25,980 nucleotides of DNA from a virus, in the IMG/VR virus record IMGVR_UViG_3300030110_002972, positions 1,470-27,449 of that record; one strand, written 5' to 3'. Numbering within the stretch: position 1 is the first letter of the stretch; the number at the start of each line of letters is the position of its first letter. A program made the position numbers and the translations under genes. The notes under the pieces are model-generated. The model was given only the letters and a program-made list of their open reading frames with translations, did not search any database and was not told where the DNA came from. Shown piece by piece: positions 17,481 through 25,980 of this stretch.

Positions 17481-20400
17481 ATGGCAAATGGACAATTACA
17501 AAAAAAACTTGGTATTAATATTGGACCTACTCAAACTTTTAAAATTGGAAATGACGTTGTAAATTACGATGAATTATCACTAGAATTAGGACCTGAAAAT
17601 GTTGATAAAATAATTGATGATAATTTAAAAAATAATTCTAATTTTAATATTGCGAAAGATTCTGATATTATAGAGGTTAATAAAGAAAAAGAAAAAACAA
17701 AGGATAAATTTGCTCTAGAAAATCCCATATACAAAGCTGACTCTGATGGATCAGATTTTGTTATGAATTTTGAAAGAGATTTTTTAAATGAAGATTCGGA
17801 TGTTGGTACATATGATAGTGTTACAACAGAAGATATAGAACAAAATATTAATGATCCTTTAATACAACTTCCTAATGGTAAGATTGTAAAAAAATCAATT
17901 GCAGCAAGATATGATTTACTAAAATCATTAGAAAATTCAGTTTCGGCAGTTCCGCCAGAAGAAATATCCCCCTTAAGTGAAAACATAAGTGAAGTAGCAG
18001 ATAACTTTGTTAAAAAACAAGCTGATGGTGTTGTTGGTGAGGATAATAGAAATTCTAAAAGTTTAATAGAAGAATCAAGGGAATTATTTACTATACTGCG
18101 TGATAATGATGAGTTTTTGAATAAAGAATTTATGGCTGTGCATTTACACAAAAATAAAGATAAAATAACAGAGCATGCGCAAGATATAGCTGGTAGATTT
18201 GACTTTAATACTGAAGAGGGTGTAAATAATTTTAATGAAGAACTTAATAAATATATTCATAAAGAAATTTTAGTTCCAGCAACAGAAACAGATAAAAATT
18301 TTTTACAAAGAAATAAAGATATTCTTGATGTTGTGAATCAAAGATATGCTAAAGGTATTGAAAGTAAAACAGCTGAAGAAAAAAGAAATGAAATTTTACC
18401 TGACTGGTTAGAGGGTGATGGTTTATTAGCAAGTATGGGTCAAAGTGGATGGAAGTTTTTAAAACAGCAGCAGGGAAATTGGTTTGGTATGATGAATATT
18501 ATAGATGCAAAACAAATGGAAGCGCATAATGAATACCTAACTAATATTGATCTTAAAACCGATGAATTAGGTGAAGATGGTATGGTATATCAAAATCCAA
18601 AAACGGGCGAAATTAGTCGTGGCATGACAGCAAGCATTAGGAATAAAGTTTCACTAAAAGATGCTAAAAAAAATGTAAACCAGTTAAAAGTAAAAAATCA
18701 ACTTGAATTTTTAGAAGAACTAACTAAATCAAAAAAATATCAAAAAATAGTTGAAGAATTAGGATCCGCTGAGTTACTAGCAAAAGATTTTGATATTAGA
18801 AATATAGGATCAGGGCCAATATTTGATACAGATGCTAAAGAAGTTGCAGATGCTTTTATTACGCAAGGTGGTCAATTTTTACTGAGTTTTGTTACGCTTG
18901 GTGGTAATACCATGTTTCAAGAGTCTGTTGGGGCTTATAATGATATAGTAACGGGAAAAGCAGCAGAAAGAGCTTTTCCAGATGATCCAAAAGCCGAAGA
19001 AAAGTTTAATGCGTTGTCTGTAGAAGAGCAAGGTAAACACATGATGGCTGTCGTTGATGATGGTGAAGCTGATATAAATACAGCTTTAGCAACTGGTGGT
19101 ATTAACACAGCTATAGATTTAGTTGGTAATACGTTCGTTGGTTTGAAAGCAGTAAAAGGATTTGCGGAAGGTGGTAAGGGGTTAATAAAAAATCTAATTA
19201 GAAGTCAATATAAAAAAGGTTTAAAGAAAGTTGGTGCTGGAGCGGTTGGAACTGCTACCACATTAGGTGTTGATGGTATAGCAGAAGCATTACAGGAAAT
19301 AACATCAATGACAACTGTAGGGCAGTCTTTGGAAGATGAATTCTCTAAAGATGGATTTTCAGGATTTGTAGGTAGGGCCATGAAAAACAATAGACAAATA
19401 TCAGAATCATTTGTTCAAGCTATTGTAACTGGTGGTGGTATAACACAGGGTGCTACAGCGATTGGTACAACAAAAAATACTATTGGTAGTATAATAAAAA
19501 GTAATGATCCTAAGGCGTTAGAACATTATTACAAGCAACAAGAAGCAAAAATTAAATTAATGGATCCTAAGTTACAAGAGGCAGCTTATAAAGAACTTGA
19601 TGCCGCTATGGACTTCTCACAAAATACTAAGTACAAAAAACTTGATCCAAAGGCTAAAGAAATGGTTTTTGATAATCAACTTCAAATAGAAGCAGAAAAT
19701 ACTAGATTACAAGAGTTAGAAAAATTAACTAAAAAATCTAATCAAAAAGGTAGGCCAACAAACGCACAGCAACAAGCTGAGGTAGATATTCAAGCGTCAA
19801 TTGATAAAATTACTGAACTTGAAAACTCAAATAAAAAAGAAGTTGATATACTTGATTATAACACAACTGGGCAAGCTATAATTAAAAATATAAATGAAAG
19901 TAAAGAAGGAGAATTTAAAAACAAAAATGCTAAAAGTTTTAAAACTAAAAAAGACTTTAAAGAATTTATAACAAATAAATTTAAAGGTAAAACAATACCT
20001 AAAGACTATCAAAATTTTCTTGATGGTGATTCAAATGGCGTTGTAATTACAGAGAATGGCATTGATAACGCATTTTTTATAAATGAAAGAGTTGCTGAAA
20101 ATATTAGAAAAGGTGATGCGTTTGCTAAAAATGTTATACATCATGAAGCTACACACTTATTATTATCTGGCATGGATGATACAACAGTTCAACAAACTGT
20201 AAATAATATTAAAACAGAATTAAATAACTCTACTGATCCAGCTTTAAAACAAGCGGCGGAAACTGTTAATGCTGTTTTGAAAGGTAGAGATTATTCAGAT
20301 CAATCAATTAGAATACAAAACGAGGAATATTTAGCAGCACTATCCGATGTCGTCGCGGTCGCTAAAGGGACAGATTTAAATTTAGAACAAACTAGCACTT

Positions 20401-23400
20401 GGAGCAAAATTGGTAATCTATTTGGCGGTTTAGTAAATAAACAAATGCCAGGTTTTGATGTTAAAGGTTTACAAAGTGGAGATTCAGCTTTAGAATTTGT
20501 TAAAAAATTTAATGAATGGAAGGGTAAAGGCCCAGTTATCAGTTCTGATAAATTATTTAATCCAGCAAATAGAGATATACCAGCGAGAGAACAAAAATCT
20601 ATGCAAGATGATATAAACAATACTTTATTAGAAACAATAAAATCTGAACAAACAACTGATAGAGATAAAGGGCAAGCAATACAATCAATCATAGAAAACA
20701 ACCCTATAATATATAAAGCTTTAGGGTTTAATCTTGCTAAAGGTACAGTAACTCAAGCAGAAATTGATAGTGCTATTACGGCTGAATTGTTAGGTGCTGA
20801 GGGTGGTAGAGGTATAATAAATACATACGATGGATCAACTAAATTTAGTACATACTTACAAAATATTTTTAGTAAAAGAAGACAACAAGTTTATGAAGCG
20901 GCAGGTTTAGATATGAAAGGTGCGGTCACGGGTAGTTTACAAGCTGAGCAAGCGCGTGAGGTGGTGGATACTGAAGACATCACTGGTAAAGTAGACAAGG
21001 TACCTACGAGGAAAAGAGAGAAGGTTACAGAAAAGGTATTATCTAAAGAATTTAATTTTGATGGTATTGATGTTGCTGTTGCTAATCTGATGTTAGGTGC
21101 GGATTTTAAAGTACCAAAAGATTATAAGTCAGCTAAAGATATAGCACCTGCATTAACAGCTGAGCTGTTTGGAGTTGATCCTTATCAATATATGGATCCT
21201 AACAAATCATTAAAAAAATCTGATGTAATTGCGGCAAGAACATTTATAAGAAAAAACCCTGAGTTATTACACGGCTTATTACCTAACAACTTAACTACTC
21301 AAGGTAAAGCAACTGGCGTTAGGAAGTTATTATTAGATAAGTTTTATGAAAAAACTGGAAAAAGAAAAGAAGCAGCTTTAGGTAGAAGTAAACAAGGTTC
21401 ATTTGTTTTAAAGAAAAAACCATTTAATCAAAAGCAATTTTTAAAAGAATTTGGAATTATACCAGGGCAAGTTATGAAAGTAACTAATCAAACGCAACAG
21501 TCTGGAATTATATCAGCGCTAATGAATGAAACTGGTAAAATAATGACAAATCAAGCTATAAGAAAAAACCTACCTAAAGTCGAGGGAATGAGAGAAGCCG
21601 CTCAAAAATTATCAGATGGTAAATCTAGGGTTGTTTGGCAAAAAAGTTTAAGCGGCATAAAGGGTTTGAATGATATAGTAACAAAAGCTAAGCAGTTACC
21701 GCTTGATTCTAACGCTAAAAGAGATAGGGCGTTAATGAGAGACTGGTCTATTAATGAAATGCCAAAATACTTTCCAGCTAGTATTATTCTAGCTGACACT
21801 TTTGGTCCAAGCTCTAAAAGATCTGGTAAATTCTTTTTTAATAAACAAGAGAGAGATAAGATAAAAAAATTAGCAGCTAAAAATGAAAATCATAATTTAA
21901 AGCCAGAAGAAGTTATAGCATTAAAAGGTGCTTTTGGTAGTAAATCTAACACTTGGTTCAAACAAGATTTAACAAAAGGATTGTATAAAAGAAAAACTGA
22001 TAATAATACAGCTGGTATTGAGATAATGATTAAGCAGTTTAAAAAAATGTATAAGAAAAACCCTGGTAACATAAAATTTATTGCTGGCGTTTTCGCTGGC
22101 CAAGCTGATGCAACTGGACATGTGCTAAGGCAAATTGCATTACCAAATGGTGAAAGTAAAATAAATGGAGCAAAAATCAATGAACATGTTATCCCATCTA
22201 GTTGGATGAGTAATTTTATACTTGACACTATAGTAAAAAACAAACATACAAATGCTAGAATTAATTGGATAAAAGATAATTACTTTCAACTTCGTATATT
22301 AAAAACAGATGATACAAAAGTTAGTGATGCTGGTTTTACTACGGTTTTACCAACGGAATTTATAACAGAATTAGACAAAGCTATAGAGACTGGAGATTTT
22401 AGTAATGTTCCTAGTCCATTAATTAGATATGTACATCCTAAAGTTAATGCAATAAGAAATGGTTTTGATTTAAATAAAATAACATATAAAAATCAAACTT
22501 TAGCGCAATATTATAATATTGATGTTAAAGGTGTTTATATAAACAACACAACAAAAGGAATACAGCAGCAGTTAGCGTATGAAATAGAGACAAAAAAAAT
22601 AACAAAAGATCAAGCTAGAAAATATATAGATAGCTATTTAAAAATAGCTAGTGAGGTAAAGAAAACCGCAAATGTTAATTCTGCAGTTTTTAGTAATTTC
22701 TTAAACGCAGATATGAGCGTCACACAGCAGATAAAAACACTACAAAATATAGACAAAGCTTTGCGAGTAGCAAGAGACCCTAAAGCACAAGAAAAGGGAA
22801 TTACAATAGTTGATTTTGATCAAACGTTAGCAATTACAGAGGAAAAAGTTTTATATAGTATGCCAGATGGAACTACGGATAAATTGACTGCGTTAGAATT
22901 TGCGGAACAATCTGAGCAGCTACAACGCGATGGTGCCACATTTGATTTTAGTGAGTTTGAAAATGTTAAAGGTGCAACTAAAGGTCCATTTTTTGATATT
23001 GCACAGCAAATAAAAGGTAAATTTGGTAACAAAGATATATTTGTATTAACCGCAAGACCACAAGCAGCAGCTGTAGCTATACAAAGTTGGTTAAAGGGCG
23101 CTGGTTTAGATATTAAATTAGAAAATATTACTGGTTTAGAAAATGGCACACCACAAGCTAAAGCAAATTACGTCATTGAAAAAGCTTCACAAGGCTATAA
23201 TAACTTTTTATTTGCAGATGATGTTTATGCTAACGTAAAAGCCGTACAAGGTGTTTTAGACGTTGTTGATGTTAAAAGAGATGTTCAACAGGCTAGAGAA
23301 AGTAAGTTTGTAAAGATAGATGAAGAGTTTGATAAAATTATAGAAGAAAACACTGGCTTAAATAGAAACGCAACGGTTAGTGTTGCTAAGGCAAAGCAAA

Positions 23401-25358
23401 TTGGAGCAACAAGAGGTAGTTGGTTAAAAGATTTCTTCTTAGCACCATCATCTGAAGATTTTACTGGACTAATGTATACACTAATAGGTAAAGGTAAAAA
23501 AGGTGAAAAGCAATTTGAGTTTGTTAAAAATACTTTAATAAGACCATTTGCTAGGGGTATTAGAGATTTAAATGCAGCTAAACAGGTTATATCTAATGAG
23601 TTTGCTAATTTAAAGAAAATTTATCCAGATGTTACAAAGTCATTACGAAAGCCATCACCAGTAAAAGGTTATAATAATTCACATGCTATAAGGGTTTATC
23701 TGTGGAATAAAAACGGTATTCCAATACCTGGTTTATCAAAAACAGATCAAGCAGCTCTAGTTAAGCATGTAAATAATAATCCAGATATGAAGGTGTTTGC
23801 TGATCAAGCTGGTCAAATAACAAAGCTTGAAGAAGGATATACAACTCCAAGTAACTCATGGATGATAGGTAACATATCAACAGATATGATGGATGTAAGT
23901 AATAAAGTTAAAAGATCTGAGTATTTAAAAGAGTATTTAGACAACTATGAAAAAATGTTTACACCTGAAAGGTTAAATAAACTTGAACTTATATACGGTA
24001 GTAAATTTGTTGAAGCGTTAAATGACATGAAATATAGGATGGAGTATGGAACAAACAGATCTCAAGGTCAAGATAGAATAACACAAAAATGGCAAAACTG
24101 GGTTAACAACTCTGTTGGTGCTATAATGTTCTTTAACATGAGATCAGCGGTGTTACAGACGTTATCATCTGTAAACTTTGTAAACTGGAACGATAATAAT
24201 CCATTTAAAGCTGCTAAAGCTTTAGCTAATCAAAAGCAGTATTGGAAAGATTTTAGTTATATATTTAATCACCCAACTTTAAAACAAAGAAGAGCTGGGT
24301 TAGATATAGATGTTAACGCTTCTGAAATTGCTTCAAGAGTAGCTGATAGTAAAGATAAAATATCAGCTGGTTTAAATCACTTATTACAATTAGGTTTTAC
24401 ACCAACAAGAATAGCTGATAGTTTTGCTATTGCATCAGGTGGTGCTACGTTTTATAGAAATAGAATTGAAACTTATGTAAAACAAGGTTTAAGTAAAAAA
24501 AGAGCAGAAGAAAAGGCATTTTTAGATTTTCAAGAAATATCAGAAGCAACGCAGCAGTCAGCTAGACCTGATATGATTTCACAGCAACAAGCTGGTCCAT
24601 TAGGTAGATTAGTGTTAGCTTTTCAAGTAACACCAATGCAGTATACAAGATTAATGAAAAGATCAGTACAGGATTTAGTTGCTGGTAGAGGTGATATGAA
24701 AACACATATATCAAAGATTATATATTATGGTGCTGTACAAAATATGATATTTAATGCGTTACAAAGCGCTGTATTTGCATTAGCATTTAATGATGATGAA
24801 GAAGATGATGAAGATAAAATGTCAGAAAAAGAAAAAAGAAAAGCAGTAAGAGTAGCAAACAACATGGCTGATAGTTTATTAAGAGGTTTAGGTGTTCAAG
24901 GTGCTGCTGTAGCTACAATTAAGAATATGATTATTAAATTTTTAGAGCAAGAAAAACGTGGATACAGAGCTGATCATGCTTACACAATGATTGAAGGATT
25001 AAATATATCGCCACCGATAGGTAGTAAGGCAAGAAAAGTATACAGTGCAACACAAACGTATAAATTTAATAGAGATGCTATAAAAGAAATGGGATTTGAT
25101 ATTGACAACCCAGCTTATGAAGCTGTAGGTAATATTGTATCAGGTACTACTAATGTTCCTCTTGATAGAGTTATAGCAAATGTTAATAACGTTAGAGCTG
25201 CTATGGATAAAAATAATGCAGCATGGCAAAGAATATCTGTACTTTTAGGTTGGAACGCTTGGGATGTGGGTATACCAGATAGAGAGGTAGAAAAAGTAAA
25301 ACAAGAGATAAAAAAGAGAAAAGCAGAGGAAAGAAAGCGTAAAAAAAGTAAAAAGTAA
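17481..25358 (+). CDS. Giant polyvalent internal virion/ejection protein with metallopeptidase-like, sigma-like and HAD domains
   Basis: A 2625-residue protein, almost one third of the window. Residues 1-450 are charged and helical. Residues about 455-640 include hydrophobic segments (QGGQFLLSFVTLGGNTMFQ, then a Gly/Ala-rich stretch). A zinc-peptidase motif HEATH lies at 888-892, with Glu948/949 as possible third ligand. Residues about 1040-1150 contain YDGSTKFSTYLQNIFSKRRQ, resembling sigma-70 region 2. A HAD domain covers about 1775-1935: DFDQTL (Asp1778, Asp1780), VLTARP (Thr1857) and FADD (Asp1913/1914). Residues about 1985-2070 (FLAPSSEDFTGLMYTLIGKG) and the C-terminal part (MFFNMRSAVLQTLSSVNFVN; DSFAIASGGATFYRNR) resemble segments I recall from large marine phage polyvalent proteins. 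The C-terminus is very basic. Such proteins are packaged and injected with DNA; here peptidase and phosphatase activities may act in the host (inference). No lytic transglycosylase is visible. Confidence 0.75.
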   Translation: MANGQLQKKLGINIGPTQTFKIGNDVVNYDELSLELGPENVDKIIDDNLKNNSNFNIAKDSDIIEVNKEKEKTKDKFALENPIYKADSDGSDFVMNFERDFLNEDSDVGTYDSVTTEDIEQNINDPLIQLPNGKIVKKSIAARYDLLKSLENSVSAVPPEEISPLSENISEVADNFVKKQADGVVGEDNRNSKSLIEESRELFTILRDNDEFLNKEFMAVHLHKNKDKITEHAQDIAGRFDFNTEEGVNNFNEELNKYIHKEILVPATETDKNFLQRNKDILDVVNQRYAKGIESKTAEEKRNEILPDWLEGDGLLASMGQSGWKFLKQQQGNWFGMMNIIDAKQMEAHNEYLTNIDLKTDELGEDGMVYQNPKTGEISRGMTASIRNKVSLKDAKKNVNQLKVKNQLEFLEELTKSKKYQKIVEELGSAELLAKDFDIRNIGSGPIFDTDAKEVADAFITQGGQFLLSFVTLGGNTMFQESVGAYNDIVTGKAAERAFPDDPKAEEKFNALSVEEQGKHMMAVVDDGEADINTALATGGINTAIDLVGNTFVGLKAVKGFAEGGKGLIKNLIRSQYKKGLKKVGAGAVGTATTLGVDGIAEALQEITSMTTVGQSLEDEFSKDGFSGFVGRAMKNNRQISESFVQAIVTGGGITQGATAIGTTKNTIGSIIKSNDPKALEHYYKQQEAKIKLMDPKLQEAAYKELDAAMDFSQNTKYKKLDPKAKEMVFDNQLQIEAENTRLQELEKLTKKSNQKGRPTNAQQQAEVDIQASIDKITELENSNKKEVDILDYNTTGQAIIKNINESKEGEFKNKNAKSFKTKKDFKEFITNKFKGKTIPKDYQNFLDGDSNGVVITENGIDNAFFINERVAENIRKGDAFAKNVIHHEATHLLLSGMDDTTVQQTVNNIKTELNNSTDPALKQAAETVNAVLKGRDYSDQSIRIQNEEYLAALSDVVAVAKGTDLNLEQTSTWSKIGNLFGGLVNKQMPGFDVKGLQSGDSALEFVKKFNEWKGKGPVISSDKLFNPANRDIPAREQKSMQDDINNTLLETIKSEQTTDRDKGQAIQSIIENNPIIYKALGFNLAKGTVTQAEIDSAITAELLGAEGGRGIINTYDGSTKFSTYLQNIFSKRRQQVYEAAGLDMKGAVTGSLQAEQAREVVDTEDITGKVDKVPTRKREKVTEKVLSKEFNFDGIDVAVANLMLGADFKVPKDYKSAKDIAPALTAELFGVDPYQYMDPNKSLKKSDVIAARTFIRKNPELLHGLLPNNLTTQGKATGVRKLLLDKFYEKTGKRKEAALGRSKQGSFVLKKKPFNQKQFLKEFGIIPGQVMKVTNQTQQSGIISALMNETGKIMTNQAIRKNLPKVEGMREAAQKLSDGKSRVVWQKSLSGIKGLNDIVTKAKQLPLDSNAKRDRALMRDWSINEMPKYFPASIILADTFGPSSKRSGKFFFNKQERDKIKKLAAKNENHNLKPEEVIALKGAFGSKSNTWFKQDLTKGLYKRKTDNNTAGIEIMIKQFKKMYKKNPGNIKFIAGVFAGQADATGHVLRQIALPNGESKINGAKINEHVIPSSWMSNFILDTIVKNKHTNARINWIKDNYFQLRILKTDDTKVSDAGFTTVLPTEFITELDKAIETGDFSNVPSPLIRYVHPKVNAIRNGFDLNKITYKNQTLAQYYNIDVKGVYINNTTKGIQQQLAYEIETKKITKDQARKYIDSYLKIASEVKKTANVNSAVFSNFLNADMSVTQQIKTLQNIDKALRVARDPKAQEKGITIVDFDQTLAITEEKVLYSMPDGTTDKLTALEFAEQSEQLQRDGATFDFSEFENVKGATKGPFFDIAQQIKGKFGNKDIFVLTARPQAAAVAIQSWLKGAGLDIKLENITGLENGTPQAKANYVIEKASQGYNNFLFADDVYANVKAVQGVLDVVDVKRDVQQARESKFVKIDEEFDKIIEENTGLNRNATVSVAKAKQIGATRGSWLKDFFLAPSSEDFTGLMYTLIGKGKKGEKQFEFVKNTLIRPFARGIRDLNAAKQVISNEFANLKKIYPDVTKSLRKPSPVKGYNNSHAIRVYLWNKNGIPIPGLSKTDQAALVKHVNNNPDMKVFADQAGQITKLEEGYTTPSNSWMIGNISTDMMDVSNKVKRSEYLKEYLDNYEKMFTPERLNKLELIYGSKFVEALNDMKYRMEYGTNRSQGQDRITQKWQNWVNNSVGAIMFFNMRSAVLQTLSSVNFVNWNDNNPFKAAKALANQKQYWKDFSYIFNHPTLKQRRAGLDIDVNASEIASRVADSKDKISAGLNHLLQLGFTPTRIADSFAIASGGATFYRNRIETYVKQGLSKKRAEEKAFLDFQEISEATQQSARPDMISQQQAGPLGRLVLAFQVTPMQYTRLMKRSVQDLVAGRGDMKTHISKIIYYGAVQNMIFNALQSAVFALAFNDDEEDDEDKMSEKEKRKAVRVANNMADSLLRGLGVQGAAVATIKNMIIKFLEQEKRGYRADHAYTMIEGLNISPPIGSKARKVYSATQTYKFNRDAIKEMGFDIDNPAYEAVGNIVSGTTNVPLDRVIANVNNVRAAMDKNNAAWQRISVLLGWNAWDVGIPDREVEKVKQEIKKRKAEERKRKKSKK

Positions 25359-25371
25359 GTAATAATAAAAT

Positions 25372-25671
25372 ATGGCACTAAACAAAAACCAGACAACTAA
25401 AGAAATACTAAGAATATTAGAATATCAAGTAGAGCAAATATTTACTGAAGTTGAAAAAATAAAAGAAGATAATAGGTCTGCACACGATGAGGTGAAAGAC
25501 GACTTACGTTTCATAAAGAACAATCTCTTTGATCCAAAAGAGGGTATATGGACAGAAGTTAAAGATAATTCAAATTTTAGAAAAGAAACTGTGAAGTGGA
25601 GAAATGCTTTAGGTTTTGGTATATTTAGTTTAATCGGTAAGCACATTTGGGATTTTATAAAAGGAACATAA
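25372..25671 (+). CDS. Small coiled-coil protein with C-terminal hydrophobic segment (possible holin-like/lysis accessory)
   Basis: A 99-residue protein. Residues about 8-50 are a charged helix or coiled coil (ILRILEYQVEQIFTEVEKIK), followed by LRFIKNNLFDPKEGIWTEVK and FRKETVKW, and a C-terminal hydrophobic stretch (ALGFGIFSLIGKHIWDFI) that may be one membrane segment. I recall the FIKNNLFDP-EG-W-EVK pattern from small phage proteins of unknown function. A coiled coil plus one C-terminal membrane helix is also the layout of haemolysin XhlA-like phage proteins, so a lysis-accessory role is possible. It follows the giant protein by 13 bases and precedes the next small membrane-type gene by 4 bases. 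Confidence 0.5.
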   Translation: MALNKNQTTKEILRILEYQVEQIFTEVEKIKEDNRSAHDEVKDDLRFIKNNLFDPKEGIWTEVKDNSNFRKETVKWRNALGFGIFSLIGKHIWDFIKGT

Positions 25672-25675
25672 TAAC

Positions 25676-25960
25676 ATGGAAGAAATTTTAGACAAAAAAG
25701 TAGGTATAGATATAGATGGTGATAAAAAACCAGATATAAAACTCGACATTAAAAGTATTTTAATAGTCGGTGGTTTTCTTATATCAGGGGTTATGTCATA
25801 TAGTAACTTAAAACAGGAGATAGAAATAGCTAAAAATCTTCCAGAGCAAGTTAAAGTTGACGTAGAAAAATTTGATACAAAAATAGAATATCTACAAAAA
25901 GAAATTGATAAATTAGAAAAACAAGTTGATAACTTAGAAGATAAAATATATAAACGTTAA
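25676..25960 (+). CDS. Small membrane protein with Asp-rich loop and coiled coil
   Basis: A 94-residue protein in three parts: an N-terminal DIDGDKKPD loop (Asp12, Asp14, Asp16, Asp20) resembling dockerin or EF-hand-type calcium loops, a hydrophobic segment at about 25-42 (IKSILIVGGFLISGVMSY), and a Lys/Glu coiled coil from about 62 to the end (heptad-like LQKEIDKLEKQVDNLEDKIY). There is no lipobox. The membrane helix plus coiled coil layout fits an inner-membrane spanin or lysis accessory, but position alone cannot show this. It overlaps nothing, starts 4 bases after the previous stop and ends 4 bases before the next ATG. Confidence 0.5.
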   Translation: MEEILDKKVGIDIDGDKKPDIKLDIKSILIVGGFLISGVMSYSNLKQEIEIAKNLPEQVKVDVEKFDTKIEYLQKEIDKLEKQVDNLEDKIYKR

Positions 25961-25964
25961 GATC

Positions 25965-25980
25965 ATGGCATTTAGTAAAA
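25965..25980 (+). CDS. Start of a further gene (3'-partial)
   Basis: An ATG at 25965 opens a frame reading MAFSK to the window end. The 4-base gap after the previous stop and the MA- start match the other genes. Nothing can be said about its product. Confidence 0.4.

Noticed and set aside
17564-18151. 195-residue open frame on the minus strand
   Set aside because: It lies wholly inside the giant ejection gene, is Ser/Leu/Phe-rich as expected of antisense AT-rich coding DNA, and has no leader or neighbours on that strand.
17481-25358. Virion RNA polymerase in the giant protein, as in crAss-like phages
   Set aside because: No DFDGD-type or DxDxD polymerase catalytic motif was seen; the Asp motifs present fit HAD domain positions instead.
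1-25980. Stop-codon reassignment, as in some crAss-like phages
   Set aside because: All complete genes end in TAA and all are intact under the standard code; sole use of TAA is explained by AT-richness.
1-25980. Prohead protease, tRNA genes, CRISPR array, insertion sequence or attachment site
   Set aside because: None could be found by reading the sequence; gaps between genes are too short to hold them and no terminal inverted repeats or cloverleaf structures were seen.

Overview
This window is a contiguous piece of the virion-structure module of a tailed double-stranded DNA phage, most likely a short-tailed (podovirus-like) phage of a marine or aquatic Bacteroidetes host. All supportable genes lie on the + strand, are tightly packed (gaps of 4 to 77 bases) and every complete gene ends in TAA. 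The DNA is strongly AT-rich, arginine is mostly AGA, and starts are preceded by A/T-only leaders (for example TATTATATTATGG or AAAATAAAATGG) with no Shine-Dalgarno purine block. That leader style is typical of Bacteroidetes and is the main basis for the host guess. The family assignments rest on remembered resemblance to uncultured marine phage proteins and on gene order; no search was run.

Layout, left to right. (1) Head module, 1-5517: portal (5' end outside the window), a small beta-rich protein, an acidic coiled-coil protein in the scaffold position, and the major capsid protein, closed by a strong UUCG-loop terminator. (2) Head completion/connector, 5595-8560: a 274-aa unknown, a 67-aa basic protein, a 244-aa putative adaptor and a 376-aa putative adaptor with a fibre-anchor-like N-terminal domain. 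(3) Tail, 8567-15725: a 2270-aa protein that looks like a tail nozzle/stabilization protein carrying a long beta-rich fibre-like C-terminal half, then a 110-aa structural protein. (4) Ejection module, 15766-25358: a 232-aa Ala/Gln-rich internal protein, a 328-aa protein and a giant 2625-aa polyvalent protein containing an HExxH metallopeptidase-like motif, a sigma-region-2-like motif, a HAD phosphatase domain and helical, membrane-prone segments. (5) 25372-25980: two small proteins with coiled coils and hydrophobic segments (possible lysis accessories) and the first codons of another gene.

The genes together describe assembly (portal, scaffold, capsid), head closure and tail building (adaptors, nozzle-fibre) and DNA/protein ejection (internal proteins). 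No integrase, replication gene, tRNA, CRISPR array or insertion sequence is visible. No intergenic stretch exceeds about 80 bases. The most interesting items are the multi-enzyme giant ejection protein, the nozzle-fibre fusion, and two mutually exclusive hairpins between the 274-aa and 67-aa genes.
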